Positions 29,525 through 40,242 of a DNA stretch of 64,000 nt are shown one piece after another. Both the position numbers and the translations under genes were made by a program. The stretch's first letter is position 1, and the number at the start of each line of letters is the position of its first letter. The notes beneath the pieces are model-generated. The model did no database searches. It saw nothing but the letters and a program-made list of their open reading frames with translations, and was not told the DNA's origin. Source of the stretch: Bacteroides sp. 51 (lineage in GTDB: Bacteria > Bacteroidota > Bacteroidia > Bacteroidales > Bacteroidaceae); NCBI RefSeq assembly GCF_010500965.1, contig NZ_QVMI01000012.1, forward strand, positions 7,977 to 71,976. Direction: 5' to 3'.

Positions 29525-29538
29525 TCCGAATATATAGT

Positions 29539-31029
29539 TTAATACCCTGCATTATTCTTCCAACCCGTCAATAGGACTGAGTTTTCGGGTATAGGCATCA
29601 GATAATGATTGTTTACCTGGAACAATGAGTTATTCCATTTGGTTGGGTTCACTTCGGCTACTTTCTCTAAGCGGACAATCTGGAACCAACGGCGCATTTC
29701 TGCAAAGAATTCCCATCCATACTCATCAAATACCGCTTTTTCGAAAGCTACCGGATCGGTCGTATTGGTTATTACCGACGAACCTGCACGTTCTTGTATG
29801 TCTTTCAGGGCTTTAGCGGCTGTAGCGTTCACTGTATTAGTGGCTTTTACAGAAGCTTCGGCATAAATTAACAATACGTCGGCATAACGATAGATCGAGG
29901 TTATTCCGTTGGATTGAGCACTGGCGGCGGGTGCACCATTGTCGTAATCATAGTATTTTGAGATAGCAGGCAGTCCGTCGGTACTCTCAGAGTAATGAGT
30001 TAATTTGCTGTTAGCAGCCGTTCCGGTCAGCCATTCGGTCATAAAGTTCCAATCTTTACGGGCACCGTCGGGGTAATCCAGGTAGAATTTTTCTTCGGAA
30101 TAGTAGTCAGCCCATCCGGCAGGAATGTAATCTTTTGGATAATACGATTTACCGTAGTTACTGGCGCTTTTCTGTTTCGCATCGTGGTGTATAGCAAACA
30201 TATGCTCGTTGGCTTCTGTTTTTTTAGCCTCTTTCCATAGGTCTTCGTATTTGGCGGTTAGTTTCAGCCCGGAATTATCAATGATATCCTTCGCTACTTC
30301 TGCCGCTTTGCTGTAGTATTCCTGTCCTTTTTTAAGTGGCCAGCCTGCCATTGTTATATATACTTCGGCCAGACACGCTTTTGCTGCCCACTTAGAGGCT
30401 GTGTTGCTAAAGCCGGAGCGACTCTTTGAGGGTAACAGTTTAATCGCTTCTTCCAGACTCGGAACAATGGCCTCGCTGTAAATCTCTGCAACCGGAGTAC
30501 GCGGCATCTGTCCGTCGGCATCGGCAAGATTCAGGATAAGAGGCAAATCGCCATACAAACGAGCCAGGCAGAAGTAAGCGTATCCGCGCATAAAGTAGGC
30601 TTCGCCCAGGGCTTCCTGATATTTTGCTTTCAAATCTCCTTCGGGTATTCCTACGTTATTAATCAGCTTATTGGCATTATTAATAACCTTGAAGAAATAC
30701 TCCCAGGAAGTGGTAAAGTTAGCTGCATTGATGCTTAGGCTTGGACTCAGATTGTCCATATATCCATGTGCATTGTTCGCTTTGGTAGGCGAGTGCATAA
30801 TATCATCTCCACCCAGACTTAAAATCTGCATACGGCAGTTAAAACCATAGTTACCCTGCCACAGGTCGGTGTAAAGTCCTGAGACTGCTTTCTCGAATCC
30901 TTCCAGATCCATCAAAGCGATGTAGTCTTCTTCAGTAACAAACGACTGAGGTTCTTGTGTTAAATCCACGCACGAAGTAGCCATAAGCATACCACCTGCC
31001 AACATTGCTGTATATATTATTTTTCTCAT
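29539..31029 (-). CDS. SusD/RagB-type glycan-binding lipoprotein, PUL 2
   Basis: 496 residues from ATG 31029, chosen because it directly precedes the signal MRKIIYTAML and lipobox LMATSCVDL (Cys about 20); an in-frame start at 31059 would overlap the susC stop and prefix ten charged residues. It shows YFMRGYAYFCLARLYGDLPL near 140 and, towards the C-terminus, DEYGWEFFAEMRRWFQIVRL in place of the usual ERR.E motif. It binds the glycan at the cell surface with the SusC 29 bp upstream. Confidence 0.94.
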   Translation of the reverse strand: MRKIIYTAMLAGGMLMATSCVDLTQEPQSFVTEEDYIALMDLEGFEKAVSGLYTDLWQGNYGFNCRMQILSLGGDDIMHSPTKANNAHGYMDNLSPSLSINAANFTTSWEYFFKVINNANKLINNVGIPEGDLKAKYQEALGEAYFMRGYAYFCLARLYGDLPLILNLADADGQMPRTPVAEIYSEAIVPSLEEAIKLLPSKSRSGFSNTASKWAAKACLAEVYITMAGWPLKKGQEYYSKAAEVAKDIIDNSGLKLTAKYEDLWKEAKKTEANEHMFAIHHDAKQKSASNYGKSYYPKDYIPAGWADYYSEEKFYLDYPDGARKDWNFMTEWLTGTAANSKLTHYSESTDGLPAISKYYDYDNGAPAASAQSNGITSIYRYADVLLIYAEASVKATNTVNATAAKALKDIQERAGSSVITNTTDPVAFEKAVFDEYGWEFFAEMRRWFQIVRLEKVAEVNPTKWNNSLFQVNNHYLMPIPENSVLLTGWKNNAGY

Positions 31030-31058
31030 ACTAGATCTTTCTTTCAATATATTAAACA

Positions 31059-34000
31059 TTAGAATGAAAAGTTTAAACCAATTAAGTAATTGCGGCTATT
31101 CGGATAAGAAGCCCAGTCTACACCTTGAACCAGTGGAGAACCTAATGTCGATTCAGGGTCCAGTCCATCATAGTCTGTTATCTGGAAAGGATTCTGTACA
31201 GATGCATACACGCGCAGGTCGTTTATGCCCAACTTCCGGCAAACGCTGATTGGCAGTGTATATCCTAAAGTAATGCTCTTCATCTTAATGAAGTCTCCTT
31301 TCTCAACAAAGCGGTCGCTAAAAATCTTACTTTCGGTTCCTCCTTGTACAAAGCCCGGTACGTTGGTATTTGTATTCGTTGGAGTCCAACGGTTTAGCCA
31401 GTCTTTCATTGGAGTTACAGCAGCGAAGTTCTGTCCGCTAACTGTATTATATCCCATCTGGCGCGTAGCATTGTAAATATCGAAGCCGTGGAAACCTACT
31501 ACGAAGAAAGAAAAGTCGAAGTTCTTGTAATTAAAGGTGTTGTTCCATCCCCAATTGAATGTGGGTTGGCCGCAACCGATAATACCCTGGTCATCATCAT
31601 TGTATACTCCATCTTTATTGGCATCTACATATTTGGAGTTACCGGCTACAACTTTATATACTGTTCCGTTGGTTTTTCCGTTTGTATTGCCATTAGCATC
31701 TACAAAAGGAGCGTTTACTTCATTCTCTTGCCAGATACCATCAAACTTATAGCCCCAGAAGGTTCCCAGCTTTTCGCCTTCAATCATTTGGAACAATTGA
31801 TTTGCGTAATTACCGGCTTGTTGCTGACGTTTGTTGTAAGTAGGAATCTTTTCATACGTTCCTTTGTTGTGCGATAACGTAACGTCTGTATGCCAACTGA
31901 AGTTTTTGGTAACCACCGGATCGGCACCTATGGTTAACTCAATACCTGTATTTTTTATCTCACCTGCGTTCTTTAGCAATGCGCTATATCCCATATGAGG
32001 AGGCTGGGCTACTTCCAATAGAATGTCTTTAGACATTTTGGTGTACCAGTCGGCATTAACAGTCAGGCGGTTATTGAAGAATCCCAAATCTATCCCTACG
32101 TTAAACTGATCATTGCGTTCCCATTTCAGATAAGGTGCTGCGGGTCTGTCTACTGTATACGTGGTGGTTCCTCCACTGGTAACAGGTGTCATGGCCGAGT
32201 AGATACGGTAAGCCGACACAGCTTGATTACCTACTGATCCGTAACCCAGGCGAAGTTTAAATTGGCTCAGACTGTTGAGGTTCTGCATAAAGGCTTCTTC
32301 CTTGATGTTCCATGCCAAAGCAGCAGATGGGAAATAAGCCCAGGTATCTTCCAGGCGAGACGAACCGTCGGCACGGATAGAAGCGGTTATCATATAGCGA
32401 TTCATCAATACGTAGTTTACGCGCAACATTCCGGACATCAACGTGTTTTTGGTGCGGTTGGAAGATACGCGTGAAAGATCGGCTGCCGACCATCCCAGGG
32501 CGTTATATCCCAATTGGTCGATGAAGTCTACTTCTGAAGCAGTGCTGGTATGGTTATAATCATCACCATAAGATTGTTCAAAAACAGCGGTCGCATTGAT
32601 ACGATGGTTCTTATTGAATTCTTTGATATAACTCAACGTATTGGTGTTCAGCCAACCCACATTGAAATGACTGGTTGCTTGCGCCTGGTTGGTGCTGTTT
32701 TTAAAGGCATAATAACTCAGATCGTTTTCGGCAGAACGGTTCAGTCTATTATCAAAGGTTACGCCTAATTGAGAACGGAAACTTAGTCCGTCCAGAATAT
32801 CGAAGTGTACATAGCCTTGAATGCGATTGTTCAATGTCTGGTTTTTAGATTTAGACTCCCAGATCATTCCCATTGGGTTGTAGCTCTTACCTCCGTCGAA
32901 GAAGAAATTGTTATAGTTTCCATCTTCATCTTTAGGATTGATCGTTGATGGGAAGTACATGGCTTGCTGAATCAGACCGTCGTAATCAGAGATACGTGGT
33001 TTGGATGATTGGTTGAAATGGCCGTACATGTTCACTCCTGCCTTTAACCAGCTTTTAACTTGAGTGTCCATTTTCAAGCGCCAGGAATAAATACTATTCT
33101 CTGATTCTTTAATTACACCTTCGTTGTTTTCATATCTCAAAGAGGCCAGGAAAGTCGTTTTCTCTCCACCACCGGCAATAGACATTTCATAGTTCTGCAC
33201 AAGCGCCGGGTCCTGGAAAATCTCTTTCGAATAGTTGTAACCTTCTTTGCCACTCTTGAATGCAGCCAACTGCTCGTTGCTGTAGTAATGGTTGTTTCCC
33301 TTACCGTCATATTCCGTTGCGTGGGCGTTGACCAACTGAGCATAATCATACGTAGAAAGGTTATCCGGATATTTGGATACCGTTTTGAAGTTTACAAAAG
33401 CATTAAAAGAGACAGTAAGTTTGTCCTTCGCCGGCGTTTTTGTTGTAATCAGGATCACCCCATTGGCACCGCGCGAACCGTAAACGGCAGTTGCCGATGC
33501 GTCTTTCAATACCTCAATGGATTGGATGTCCGAAGGGTTGAGTGATTTCATTGAACCACCGATAAATCCGTCAATAACCACCAGCGGTCCGGTTTCGGCG
33601 GTGATAGAGTTAATACCGCGTACACGAATGGTATTATCCGAACTCGGATCGCCCGAACCAGACAATACGGATACCCCTGCCATACGGCCTTGCAGCGCAT
33701 CGGAGATGTTGCCGGTAGGAACACCCTTCAAAGCATCGGCTGCTTTTACCGACGCTACGGCTCCGGTTAAGTCGCTTTTGCGTTGTACACCATATCCCAC
33801 TACTACCACTTCTTCGAGCTGTTGACTATCTTCCGCCAGCTTTACAAGAAGAGTGGTTCTGCCGTTTACCTGTATTTTCTGAGTTTGGTAACCGATATAG
33901 GAGAATATAAGAGTTCCATTGGCAGGAACGTTAGCAAGGGTGAAATTACCATCTATATCCGTGATGCATCCGTTGGTAGTTCCCTCTACAACTACCGATA

Positions 34001-34133
34001 CTCCGATGATCGCGTCAGAGGCATCTGTGACAGTTCCTTTCACTGTTATGTTCTGTGCATCTGCATTCGTTGCAAAGAGAACAGAAAATAGCATAATACC
34101 TACTGCTTTTAGAAAGCAAGCTTTTTGTTTCAT
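31059..34133 (-). CDS. SusC-like TonB-dependent transporter, PUL 2
   Basis: 1024 residues: signal ending NADAQ, carboxypeptidase-like domain (VKGTVTDASDAIIGVSVVVEG), TonB-box region VVVVGYGVQRKSDLTGAV, plug motifs LQGRMAGV, IRVRGINS and VLKDASATAVYGSRGANGV, then a barrel ending IGLNFSF. It should import oligosaccharides produced at the surface. The presence of PL8, three sulfatases and GH88 in the same locus makes sulfated glycosaminoglycan fragments the likely cargo (inference). Confidence 0.95.
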   Translation of the reverse strand: MKQKACFLKAVGIMLFSVLFATNADAQNITVKGTVTDASDAIIGVSVVVEGTTNGCITDIDGNFTLANVPANGTLIFSYIGYQTQKIQVNGRTTLLVKLAEDSQQLEEVVVVGYGVQRKSDLTGAVASVKAADALKGVPTGNISDALQGRMAGVSVLSGSGDPSSDNTIRVRGINSITAETGPLVVIDGFIGGSMKSLNPSDIQSIEVLKDASATAVYGSRGANGVILITTKTPAKDKLTVSFNAFVNFKTVSKYPDNLSTYDYAQLVNAHATEYDGKGNNHYYSNEQLAAFKSGKEGYNYSKEIFQDPALVQNYEMSIAGGGEKTTFLASLRYENNEGVIKESENSIYSWRLKMDTQVKSWLKAGVNMYGHFNQSSKPRISDYDGLIQQAMYFPSTINPKDEDGNYNNFFFDGGKSYNPMGMIWESKSKNQTLNNRIQGYVHFDILDGLSFRSQLGVTFDNRLNRSAENDLSYYAFKNSTNQAQATSHFNVGWLNTNTLSYIKEFNKNHRINATAVFEQSYGDDYNHTSTASEVDFIDQLGYNALGWSAADLSRVSSNRTKNTLMSGMLRVNYVLMNRYMITASIRADGSSRLEDTWAYFPSAALAWNIKEEAFMQNLNSLSQFKLRLGYGSVGNQAVSAYRIYSAMTPVTSGGTTTYTVDRPAAPYLKWERNDQFNVGIDLGFFNNRLTVNADWYTKMSKDILLEVAQPPHMGYSALLKNAGEIKNTGIELTIGADPVVTKNFSWHTDVTLSHNKGTYEKIPTYNKRQQQAGNYANQLFQMIEGEKLGTFWGYKFDGIWQENEVNAPFVDANGNTNGKTNGTVYKVVAGNSKYVDANKDGVYNDDDQGIIGCGQPTFNWGWNNTFNYKNFDFSFFVVGFHGFDIYNATRQMGYNTVSGQNFAAVTPMKDWLNRWTPTNTNTNVPGFVQGGTESKIFSDRFVEKGDFIKMKSITLGYTLPISVCRKLGINDLRVYASVQNPFQITDYDGLDPESTLGSPLVQGVDWASYPNSRNYLIGLNFSF

Positions 34134-34182
34134 AAATATTAAATTTTAGTTATTAAAAGGTAGTATTGCATGATTGTTTTCT

Positions 34183-34190
34183 CAAAATTA
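34183..34190 (-). promoter_or_regulatory. Possible -7 box for the PUL 2 susCD operon
   Basis: On the minus strand TAATTTTG fits TAnnTTTG, 50 nt before the susC start, within the 142-bp gap to the upstream sulfatase. No TTG -33 element at the usual distance, as expected of HTCS-activated promoters but not proof. Confidence 0.35.
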
Positions 34191-34275
34191 ATTCAAAACG
34201 GGCGAGCGCTTGTTTAGCTATTGTTCAGAAATAGTACGAATTAGTCCACATGGAAGATATTTGCTTTTTTACGAA

Positions 34276-35826
34276 CTATTTCTTCATTTTTATCTGTTGA
34301 AGTAGGACTGAAAACTGCTCTACAACATGAGGATGCTCTTTGGCCACATTATTGGTTTCGGAAGGATCGACAGATAAATCGTACAATTGCGCCCTGGGCT
34401 CATTGCCTAATTCCATTTTAGTCCAGTATTCTATTTGAGGCGCATCGCTTGGTTCGATGTATTTCCAACTGCCTTTGATCAATGCAAGCGTATTGTTCAG
34501 GTTTTGCTGAATCACATATTCTCTTCCACGCTCATCCTTGCCCAATAAGGTATTTAACTGTTCCTGACTATCAGGTGCAGCACCCGGACGGAGCGGCTGG
34601 TTAAGCAGTTTAGCCAACGAAGCATATACATCAATCTGCGAGAAAAGAGATTGTTGCTTGCAGGGTTTGATGCCTGCCGGCCAGCGTATAATAAAAGGAA
34701 CCCGGGTTCCGGCTTCGTAGGCACTGTACTTTCCGCCGCGGTAGATACCCATTGGGGTATGGTTGTTTAACTTTTCGAGGGCTTCATCCTGATATCCGTC
34801 GTCAATAACGGGACCGTTGTCGCTGGTAAAGATAAGGATGGTGTTGTCTGTTAGTTTCAGGCTATCCAAGGTGTGCATAATCTCTCCGATGGTCCAGTCG
34901 AGTTGCAGGATCACATCGCCACGTGTGCCTAAACCACTCTTTCCGGCAAACCGGGGGTGGGGGATGCGGGGCACGTGGATGTCTTGCGTACCCATATAAA
35001 GGAAGAAGGATTGGTCTTTGTGGTCGGTAATATAACGCTTGGCTTTACAGGTAATCACATCGGCAATATCTTCGTCTACCCAGAGAGCCGATTTTCCGCC
35101 TGTCATCCAACCGATGCGGGGGATTCCGTTGACAATCGTGTTGTTGTGTCCCTGGCTGGGCTTTAACTTTACAAGTTCCGGGTTTTCCTCGCCCGTAGGC
35201 CAGTTGCCGACTTTTTGTTCGTAGTTAACGGTGATCGGGTCGTTGGGGTCGAGGTTAACCACGTGGCCATTTTCTACATATACACAGGGCACGCGGTCTA
35301 CGGTTGCGGGAATGACAAATTCATAATCGAACCCGATGTTCTGGGCATTGGGGGTGATCTTCCGGTTGAAGTCTGTACCACCGCGAGGGCCTAACCCGAG
35401 GTGCCATTTGCCTACCACGCCGGTACTGTATCCGGCATCTTTGAACATATCGGCCAGGGTTACGCAGGTGGTATCGATAATCAACTCCGAGTTGCCGGGA
35501 GCGATGCCTGTATTTTCCTGTCTCCACGGATACATGCCGGTGAGCAACCCGAAGCGGGAGGGGGTGCTGGTAGCGGAAGTAGCATAAGCATTGGTGAACT
35601 GTGCACCTTGTCCGGCAAGCCTGTCTATATTGGGGGTCCGTACCTGAGTGGCGCCGTAGCAACTTAAATCGCCAATCCCCAGATCGTCCGAGAAGATGTA
35701 GATGACATTGGGCTTTCGCGCTTGCTGGTCCTTATCCGTCTTGGGGGAGCTGCTGCCGCAACCGGAAAGCAAAGCAATACCGGAAAGGAGTGACCAAATC
35801 GGAAGATCGTTTTTCATAGGTTTCAT
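34276..35826 (-). CDS. S1-family sulfatase, lipoprotein, Ser type
   Basis: 516 residues, lipobox LLSGCGSS (Cys about 23). The active-site motif is STPSRFGLLTG with Ser87 for formylglycine formation, after SDDLGIGDLSCYG metal ligands; IFTSDNGP near 345 gives further metal-site residues. It is arylsulfatase A-like in layout. It lies between the HTCS and susC on the same strand. The positional specificity is unknown. Confidence 0.92.
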   Translation of the reverse strand: MKPMKNDLPIWSLLSGIALLSGCGSSSPKTDKDQQARKPNVIYIFSDDLGIGDLSCYGATQVRTPNIDRLAGQGAQFTNAYATSATSTPSRFGLLTGMYPWRQENTGIAPGNSELIIDTTCVTLADMFKDAGYSTGVVGKWHLGLGPRGGTDFNRKITPNAQNIGFDYEFVIPATVDRVPCVYVENGHVVNLDPNDPITVNYEQKVGNWPTGEENPELVKLKPSQGHNNTIVNGIPRIGWMTGGKSALWVDEDIADVITCKAKRYITDHKDQSFFLYMGTQDIHVPRIPHPRFAGKSGLGTRGDVILQLDWTIGEIMHTLDSLKLTDNTILIFTSDNGPVIDDGYQDEALEKLNNHTPMGIYRGGKYSAYEAGTRVPFIIRWPAGIKPCKQQSLFSQIDVYASLAKLLNQPLRPGAAPDSQEQLNTLLGKDERGREYVIQQNLNNTLALIKGSWKYIEPSDAPQIEYWTKMELGNEPRAQLYDLSVDPSETNNVAKEHPHVVEQFSVLLQQIKMKK

Positions 35827-35939
35827 TCGCTGTGGTTTTGAATTTGTTGATTCAAAAATAAGCGATTATATCGTGATAGAAGGGTAATAGCGTTCAGAAT
35901 TACTCCGAAAATGTACCTGCAGGCGTGGTGTGGTTTTCT

Positions 35940-38900
35940 CTACAGTTCCTCTTCCTCCTCCTCTTTGTCGTCAGAATCCTTTCCCTTCCGATACGCCAGC
36001 GGATTAACATGATAAGCATCCTTAAAACATTTACTGAAATAGCGCGAAGAACTAAACCCGATCTTATCAGCAATTTCGGAAACATTCAATTCCGGGTTGT
36101 TGCGAAGCATAACCGCTCCCTTTTTAAGCCTGATCGTGAGAATAAAATCATTAGGCGTTTGTCCCGTAATCGCTTTGATCTTGGCAAACAGGTTGGTACG
36201 TGCCATTCCCATTTTACGGGCGAAGGTGTTGATATTGAAACTCGTGTCGTCCAGGTGACTCTCGATAATCTCAATCGCCCGGTCGAGTATTTCCTTGTCT
36301 ATCGGGTTCGTGGCCAGTATTTGGGCAAAAGTCTGAGGCTGCTTGCTGAATTTCTCCTGTAAAAGCAACCTTGAATTCACCAGGTTATTACAACGGGATA
36401 CCAGAATGTTGATGTTGAAAGGCTTAGTGATATAATCGTCTGCACCGATACGCAGTCCCTCTACGGTATGTTTAATCGCCGTTCGGGCAGTAAGCAATAC
36501 AACGGGGATATGGCATATCTCCGGATTTGTTTTAATCTCCTTACACAATTCGGTGCCCGACATACGCGGCATCACCACGTCACTCAGTACAATGTGCGGC
36601 ATTTCTTCGTGTACCTTCCTCAATGCTTCCTCTCCATCCGAGGCTGTAATTACCTGGTAGAATGTACTGAAGATTTCCGAAAGCATGGTCTTGATTGAAT
36701 CGTTGTCTTCGACAATCAGCATCTTGGCATCGGGAATGCGGTTGCGCGGTGATGTTTCCTCCCATTCGGTTTCCGGTATCTCTTCTATGTCCGGTACTTT
36801 CGATTCTATTTGCTGAACCTCATCGACTTTACCTATCTGGTCGGCAGTGAAGTGTTTGTTGCCCAGCTGCATGGTGACAGTAAAGGTTGTTTGTTGTCCC
36901 GGTTCGCTCACCACATGAATCGTTCCATGATGCAATTCTACAATACCTTTGGTCAGTGAAAGCCCAATGCCCGTTCCACCGCCGGTAGAGAGCGAGTCCA
37001 TTTGCTCTGTTTGATAGAAACGGTCGAAGATTTTGTCTATCTCTTCGGGTTTGATGCCCGATCCCGTATCTGTAATTTCAATAACGGCATGGTTGTTTTC
37101 CTGTTTAACTCCCATCGTAATCGTGCCATACTCCGGAGTATGCTTCAAGGCATTCGACAACAAGTTGTTGATCACTTTCTGCATCTGCCTGAAATCATAC
37201 CACACTTCCAGTGTTTTGACTTCATCGTTGAAATTCAGGGTGACTTGCTTATTACTGGCATATTCCAGAAAGAGCAGATAGTTCTCGTACAGGAATTCGA
37301 CCAGGTTGTGCGGACTGACTTTGATCTTCATATGCCCCTGCTCCTGTTTACGGAAGTCGAGCAATTCGGTGATCAGTTCTTTCAGTTGAAGGCTGTTCTT
37401 ATAAATGCCTAACACCTTATTATATACAACAGGAGTAAAAGATTGTAATTGCAACAAAGACTCTACCTGCCCTACAATCAGCGTAAGCGGGGTACGGAAC
37501 TCATGCGAAATGTTGGTGAAGAAACGGAGCTTCGATTGGTTGAGAGCCTCTATATCTTTCAGATGCTTCTGCTCATATTTCAACGACTCCCGAAGGCGGA
37601 TACGCGAATTGTATGTAACAATCAAATACCACAACAATGCTCCGATCACGAGAATGTATATCAGGTAGGCTACGGTTGTTTTATAGAACGGAGGAAGAAT
37701 GGTTATCTTCAGCACACTTCTTTCTATCAACTGATTGTCGTTGCTCGATTGGATGATTAGTTTATACTCTCCCGGATTCAGGTTCGTGTACGTAATAGAA
37801 TGCTGTCCGCGCGTCCGGTTCCAATCCTGTGAAAACCCTTCCAGGCGGTAAATGATTTCTTTCTCATTGGCAGGGATATAGTTGGATGTGGCAAACTCTA
37901 CAATAAACATCGACTGGCTGGCTTTCAGCGTAATCTCGTCTGTATAGCAAATGGCCTGTTTAAGGATTCCGGTGTCATCGCCCGGTTGGATCTCTTCGCC
38001 GTTCACTATAAGCCGGCTTAAATTGATGTTGTAAGGCTTGGACGTAAAGTTGAGGTCTTTCTCGTAAAAGGAGATCATACCGTTCACTCCTCCGATAAAG
38101 ACCTCTCCGTCTTGTGTCATGTACAGTGCATTTTCGTTTGTTGCCGTCAAAGGGAAACCATTCTCTTTGCCGTAGTTCTGAACGGTTTTCCGGATATAAT
38201 CGAATATAGAGAAGCCCTGGTTGGTGATCATTAATAACCGGCCTTTTGTGGTAGACTCGAATACCTCGTAAACACAGTCGCTCGACAAGCCGTTCTTGTG
38301 CGAGTCGAAGTTCTCGAAGTCATTGGTTTCCCTCCTGTAAAGATCCAGTCCGCTACCGGATGTGGAGAACCACAGGTTTCCCTGACTGTCTTCTGCTATG
38401 CTGTTGACGTTGTTGTTGCTTAAACAGTTCGGCGAACCAGCCTTGTAGCGATAATTAACGAGTTTATCGGACTTAAAGTCGTAAGAGAACACTCCTTCGC
38501 CCGTTACGGCCATCCAGAGTATTCCTGTTTTATCGAACTGTAGGTCGGCTATCATCTGAATCATCCGGCCTTCGCTTTTGTCAGCGAAGAGTTGGGTGCA
38601 TGTTTCTGTTTGCGGGTTAAACAAACAAACTCCATTCTGTGTGGCTACAACCAACAGGTCGTTATAGGGCACAATATCTCTGACGATATCCGATGGTAGG
38701 GTAGACGCGTCTCCCTCCCGCATGCGGTAGTTCCGGAAATGATTGGTTTTCAAATCCAGTTTGTTTAACCCTCCGAGGTGGGTGCCTATCCACATAATAT
38801 CTTTCTCTTTATCGTAATGAATGGCTTTGATGTTCTGCCCGGAAAGTCTGCCGGCTTCTGTGCCCGACGATAGATACCACTTGAAGCGTTTCTTCTTCCT

Positions 38901-40022
38901 CTCGTACACATTTATGCCTCCACCTTCGGTACATATCCAGAGGTTGCCTTCTTTGTCTTCCAACATTCGCCCTACTACGGAACTGCTAAGTCCCTCGGAC
39001 TCCACAGTCGACTCTCTGAAATAATCATATATCTCGTATTCCGGATTGAAGTAATTGAGTCCGCCAAAATACGTACCCAGCCAAAGCGTGCCTTGCTCAT
39101 CTTTTACGATACACCAGACGGAAGAGTGTGTAAGGCTTCCCGGTTCGTCTTTCCGGGCGGTGTAGTTATGGAATGTACCGGTGTCTTTCCGGTAAAGGTT
39201 AAGTCCGTTGAAAGTCCCGATCCAGATGTTGCCTATATTATCTTCGCAACACCAGCGGGCAAAGTCGGATGAAAGGCTTGCCGGATCATTGGGCCGGTGC
39301 CTGAAATTGTGGATATTACCTTCGGGGTCTACATGATATATGCCGTGCTCCCAACTCCCGATCCACAGTTCTTTCGATGAATCTTCATAGATGCTGATGA
39401 TGTTGCCTTTGGGTATAGGGAGTGAGATGTCTTTCTTGTTTTTAAGTTTATAGACACCCGCATAGGTTCCGATCCACAGGTCGTTATTCGCATCCAGCGA
39501 CAGGCAGGTGATGGTAATGTCCTTTCCGGCGAGTTGATAATAAAGGTCGAAGTTCCGGGTTTCTTCATTATAGATGTATATTTCGTTTCTTATGCTGATA
39601 TAGAGCCTTTCGTTGTAATAAATGCTGCTGATGTTTCCTTGTATCAGGGTTGTAAACTTCTGTTGGGCAAGATCGAACTCGGCCACCCCTTCGGTGCATA
39701 ACAGGTAAACCTGGCCTTTTTTATTGCCTGTTATCCGTAATACGTTGTTACAGAACAGGCTGTTGGGGTCGTTCTTTTGTAGTTTATAGGTTTTAATATC
39801 GTTACCATTATACCGGTTTAGTCCCTCGCGGGTTCCAATCCATACCGAACCTTTTTCGTCGATATAGAGACTGTTTACCGAGAATTGTGATAGTCCATCG
39901 TCGGTAGTTAGGTGACTGAAGGTTATATTGGGTCCTTGTGCAAAAGTAGAAGTGATGCAACAGAAGAGCCACATCAGCGTAAAAAATACTTTCACTTTGG
40001 AGTGTTTGGAAATAGATCTCAT
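35940..40022 (-). CDS. Hybrid two-component system regulator (HTCS) of PUL 2
   Basis: 1360 residues with a signal peptide (ending STFAQ about 29), propeller repeats to about 720 (many xLWIGT motifs), a Y_Y_Y domain, a helix near 785-805, kinase His840 in SHEFRTPL, NLLSNALKHTPEYG, TDTGSGI, GIGLSL, receiver Asp1148 in LSDVVMPRMSG with AKPF-like TKPF, and an AraC domain to about 1350 followed by an acidic tail DSDDKEEEEEEL. It probably senses unsaturated or sulfated disaccharides made by the lyase and controls the divergent GH88-sulfatase operon, susCD and the lyase. The long Asp/Glu tail is unusual for the family. Confidence 0.96.
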   Translation of the reverse strand: MRSISKHSKVKVFFTLMWLFCCITSTFAQGPNITFSHLTTDDGLSQFSVNSLYIDEKGSVWIGTREGLNRYNGNDIKTYKLQKNDPNSLFCNNVLRITGNKKGQVYLLCTEGVAEFDLAQQKFTTLIQGNISSIYYNERLYISIRNEIYIYNEETRNFDLYYQLAGKDITITCLSLDANNDLWIGTYAGVYKLKNKKDISLPIPKGNIISIYEDSSKELWIGSWEHGIYHVDPEGNIHNFRHRPNDPASLSSDFARWCCEDNIGNIWIGTFNGLNLYRKDTGTFHNYTARKDEPGSLTHSSVWCIVKDEQGTLWLGTYFGGLNYFNPEYEIYDYFRESTVESEGLSSSVVGRMLEDKEGNLWICTEGGGINVYERKKKRFKWYLSSGTEAGRLSGQNIKAIHYDKEKDIMWIGTHLGGLNKLDLKTNHFRNYRMREGDASTLPSDIVRDIVPYNDLLVVATQNGVCLFNPQTETCTQLFADKSEGRMIQMIADLQFDKTGILWMAVTGEGVFSYDFKSDKLVNYRYKAGSPNCLSNNNVNSIAEDSQGNLWFSTSGSGLDLYRRETNDFENFDSHKNGLSSDCVYEVFESTTKGRLLMITNQGFSIFDYIRKTVQNYGKENGFPLTATNENALYMTQDGEVFIGGVNGMISFYEKDLNFTSKPYNINLSRLIVNGEEIQPGDDTGILKQAICYTDEITLKASQSMFIVEFATSNYIPANEKEIIYRLEGFSQDWNRTRGQHSITYTNLNPGEYKLIIQSSNDNQLIERSVLKITILPPFYKTTVAYLIYILVIGALLWYLIVTYNSRIRLRESLKYEQKHLKDIEALNQSKLRFFTNISHEFRTPLTLIVGQVESLLQLQSFTPVVYNKVLGIYKNSLQLKELITELLDFRKQEQGHMKIKVSPHNLVEFLYENYLLFLEYASNKQVTLNFNDEVKTLEVWYDFRQMQKVINNLLSNALKHTPEYGTITMGVKQENNHAVIEITDTGSGIKPEEIDKIFDRFYQTEQMDSLSTGGGTGIGLSLTKGIVELHHGTIHVVSEPGQQTTFTVTMQLGNKHFTADQIGKVDEVQQIESKVPDIEEIPETEWEETSPRNRIPDAKMLIVEDNDSIKTMLSEIFSTFYQVITASDGEEALRKVHEEMPHIVLSDVVMPRMSGTELCKEIKTNPEICHIPVVLLTARTAIKHTVEGLRIGADDYITKPFNINILVSRCNNLVNSRLLLQEKFSKQPQTFAQILATNPIDKEILDRAIEIIESHLDDTSFNINTFARKMGMARTNLFAKIKAITGQTPNDFILTIRLKKGAVMLRNNPELNVSEIADKIGFSSSRYFSKCFKDAYHVNPLAYRKGKDSDDKEEEEEEL

Positions 40023-40046
40023 TCTTGTTATATGATGCCTTTATCA

Positions 40047-40054
40047 CAAATATA
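40047..40054 (-). promoter_or_regulatory. Possible -7 box for the PUL 2 HTCS
   Basis: Minus-strand TATATTTG, 25 nt before the HTCS start, inside the 259-bp divergent gap between this gene and GH88. No -33 TTG at the usual distance. Confidence 0.4.
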
Positions 40055-40242
40055 TGTTTTTTGCTCAATATATCTATGGTTTGAGGTGGCTTGCTGAAGG
40101 AAATGTATTAAATTGGAGTTCTTTGAACGATTGTGTACCAATTCCTTTTGCAGGAGGTCTGAGAGTAGATGTAAAAAATGCTATTTAGACAATATTGTTG
40201 TTTTAATGAATTATTTGTGAACTTATTTTTTAAGGTTAGTAT

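Larger units (their letters stand above)
28760..29538. other. Gene-free 779-bp region rich in short repeats
   Basis: No convincing gene on either strand. It holds a 30-bp word starting AAGTCACAT at 29002-29031 that recurs with six mismatches at 47442-47471, a 23-bp-period array (29128-29235), a perfect GC palindrome (29417-29438) and a hairpin after susD (29489-29524). Short open frames here run through the repeats and are not credible. Confidence 0.7.
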
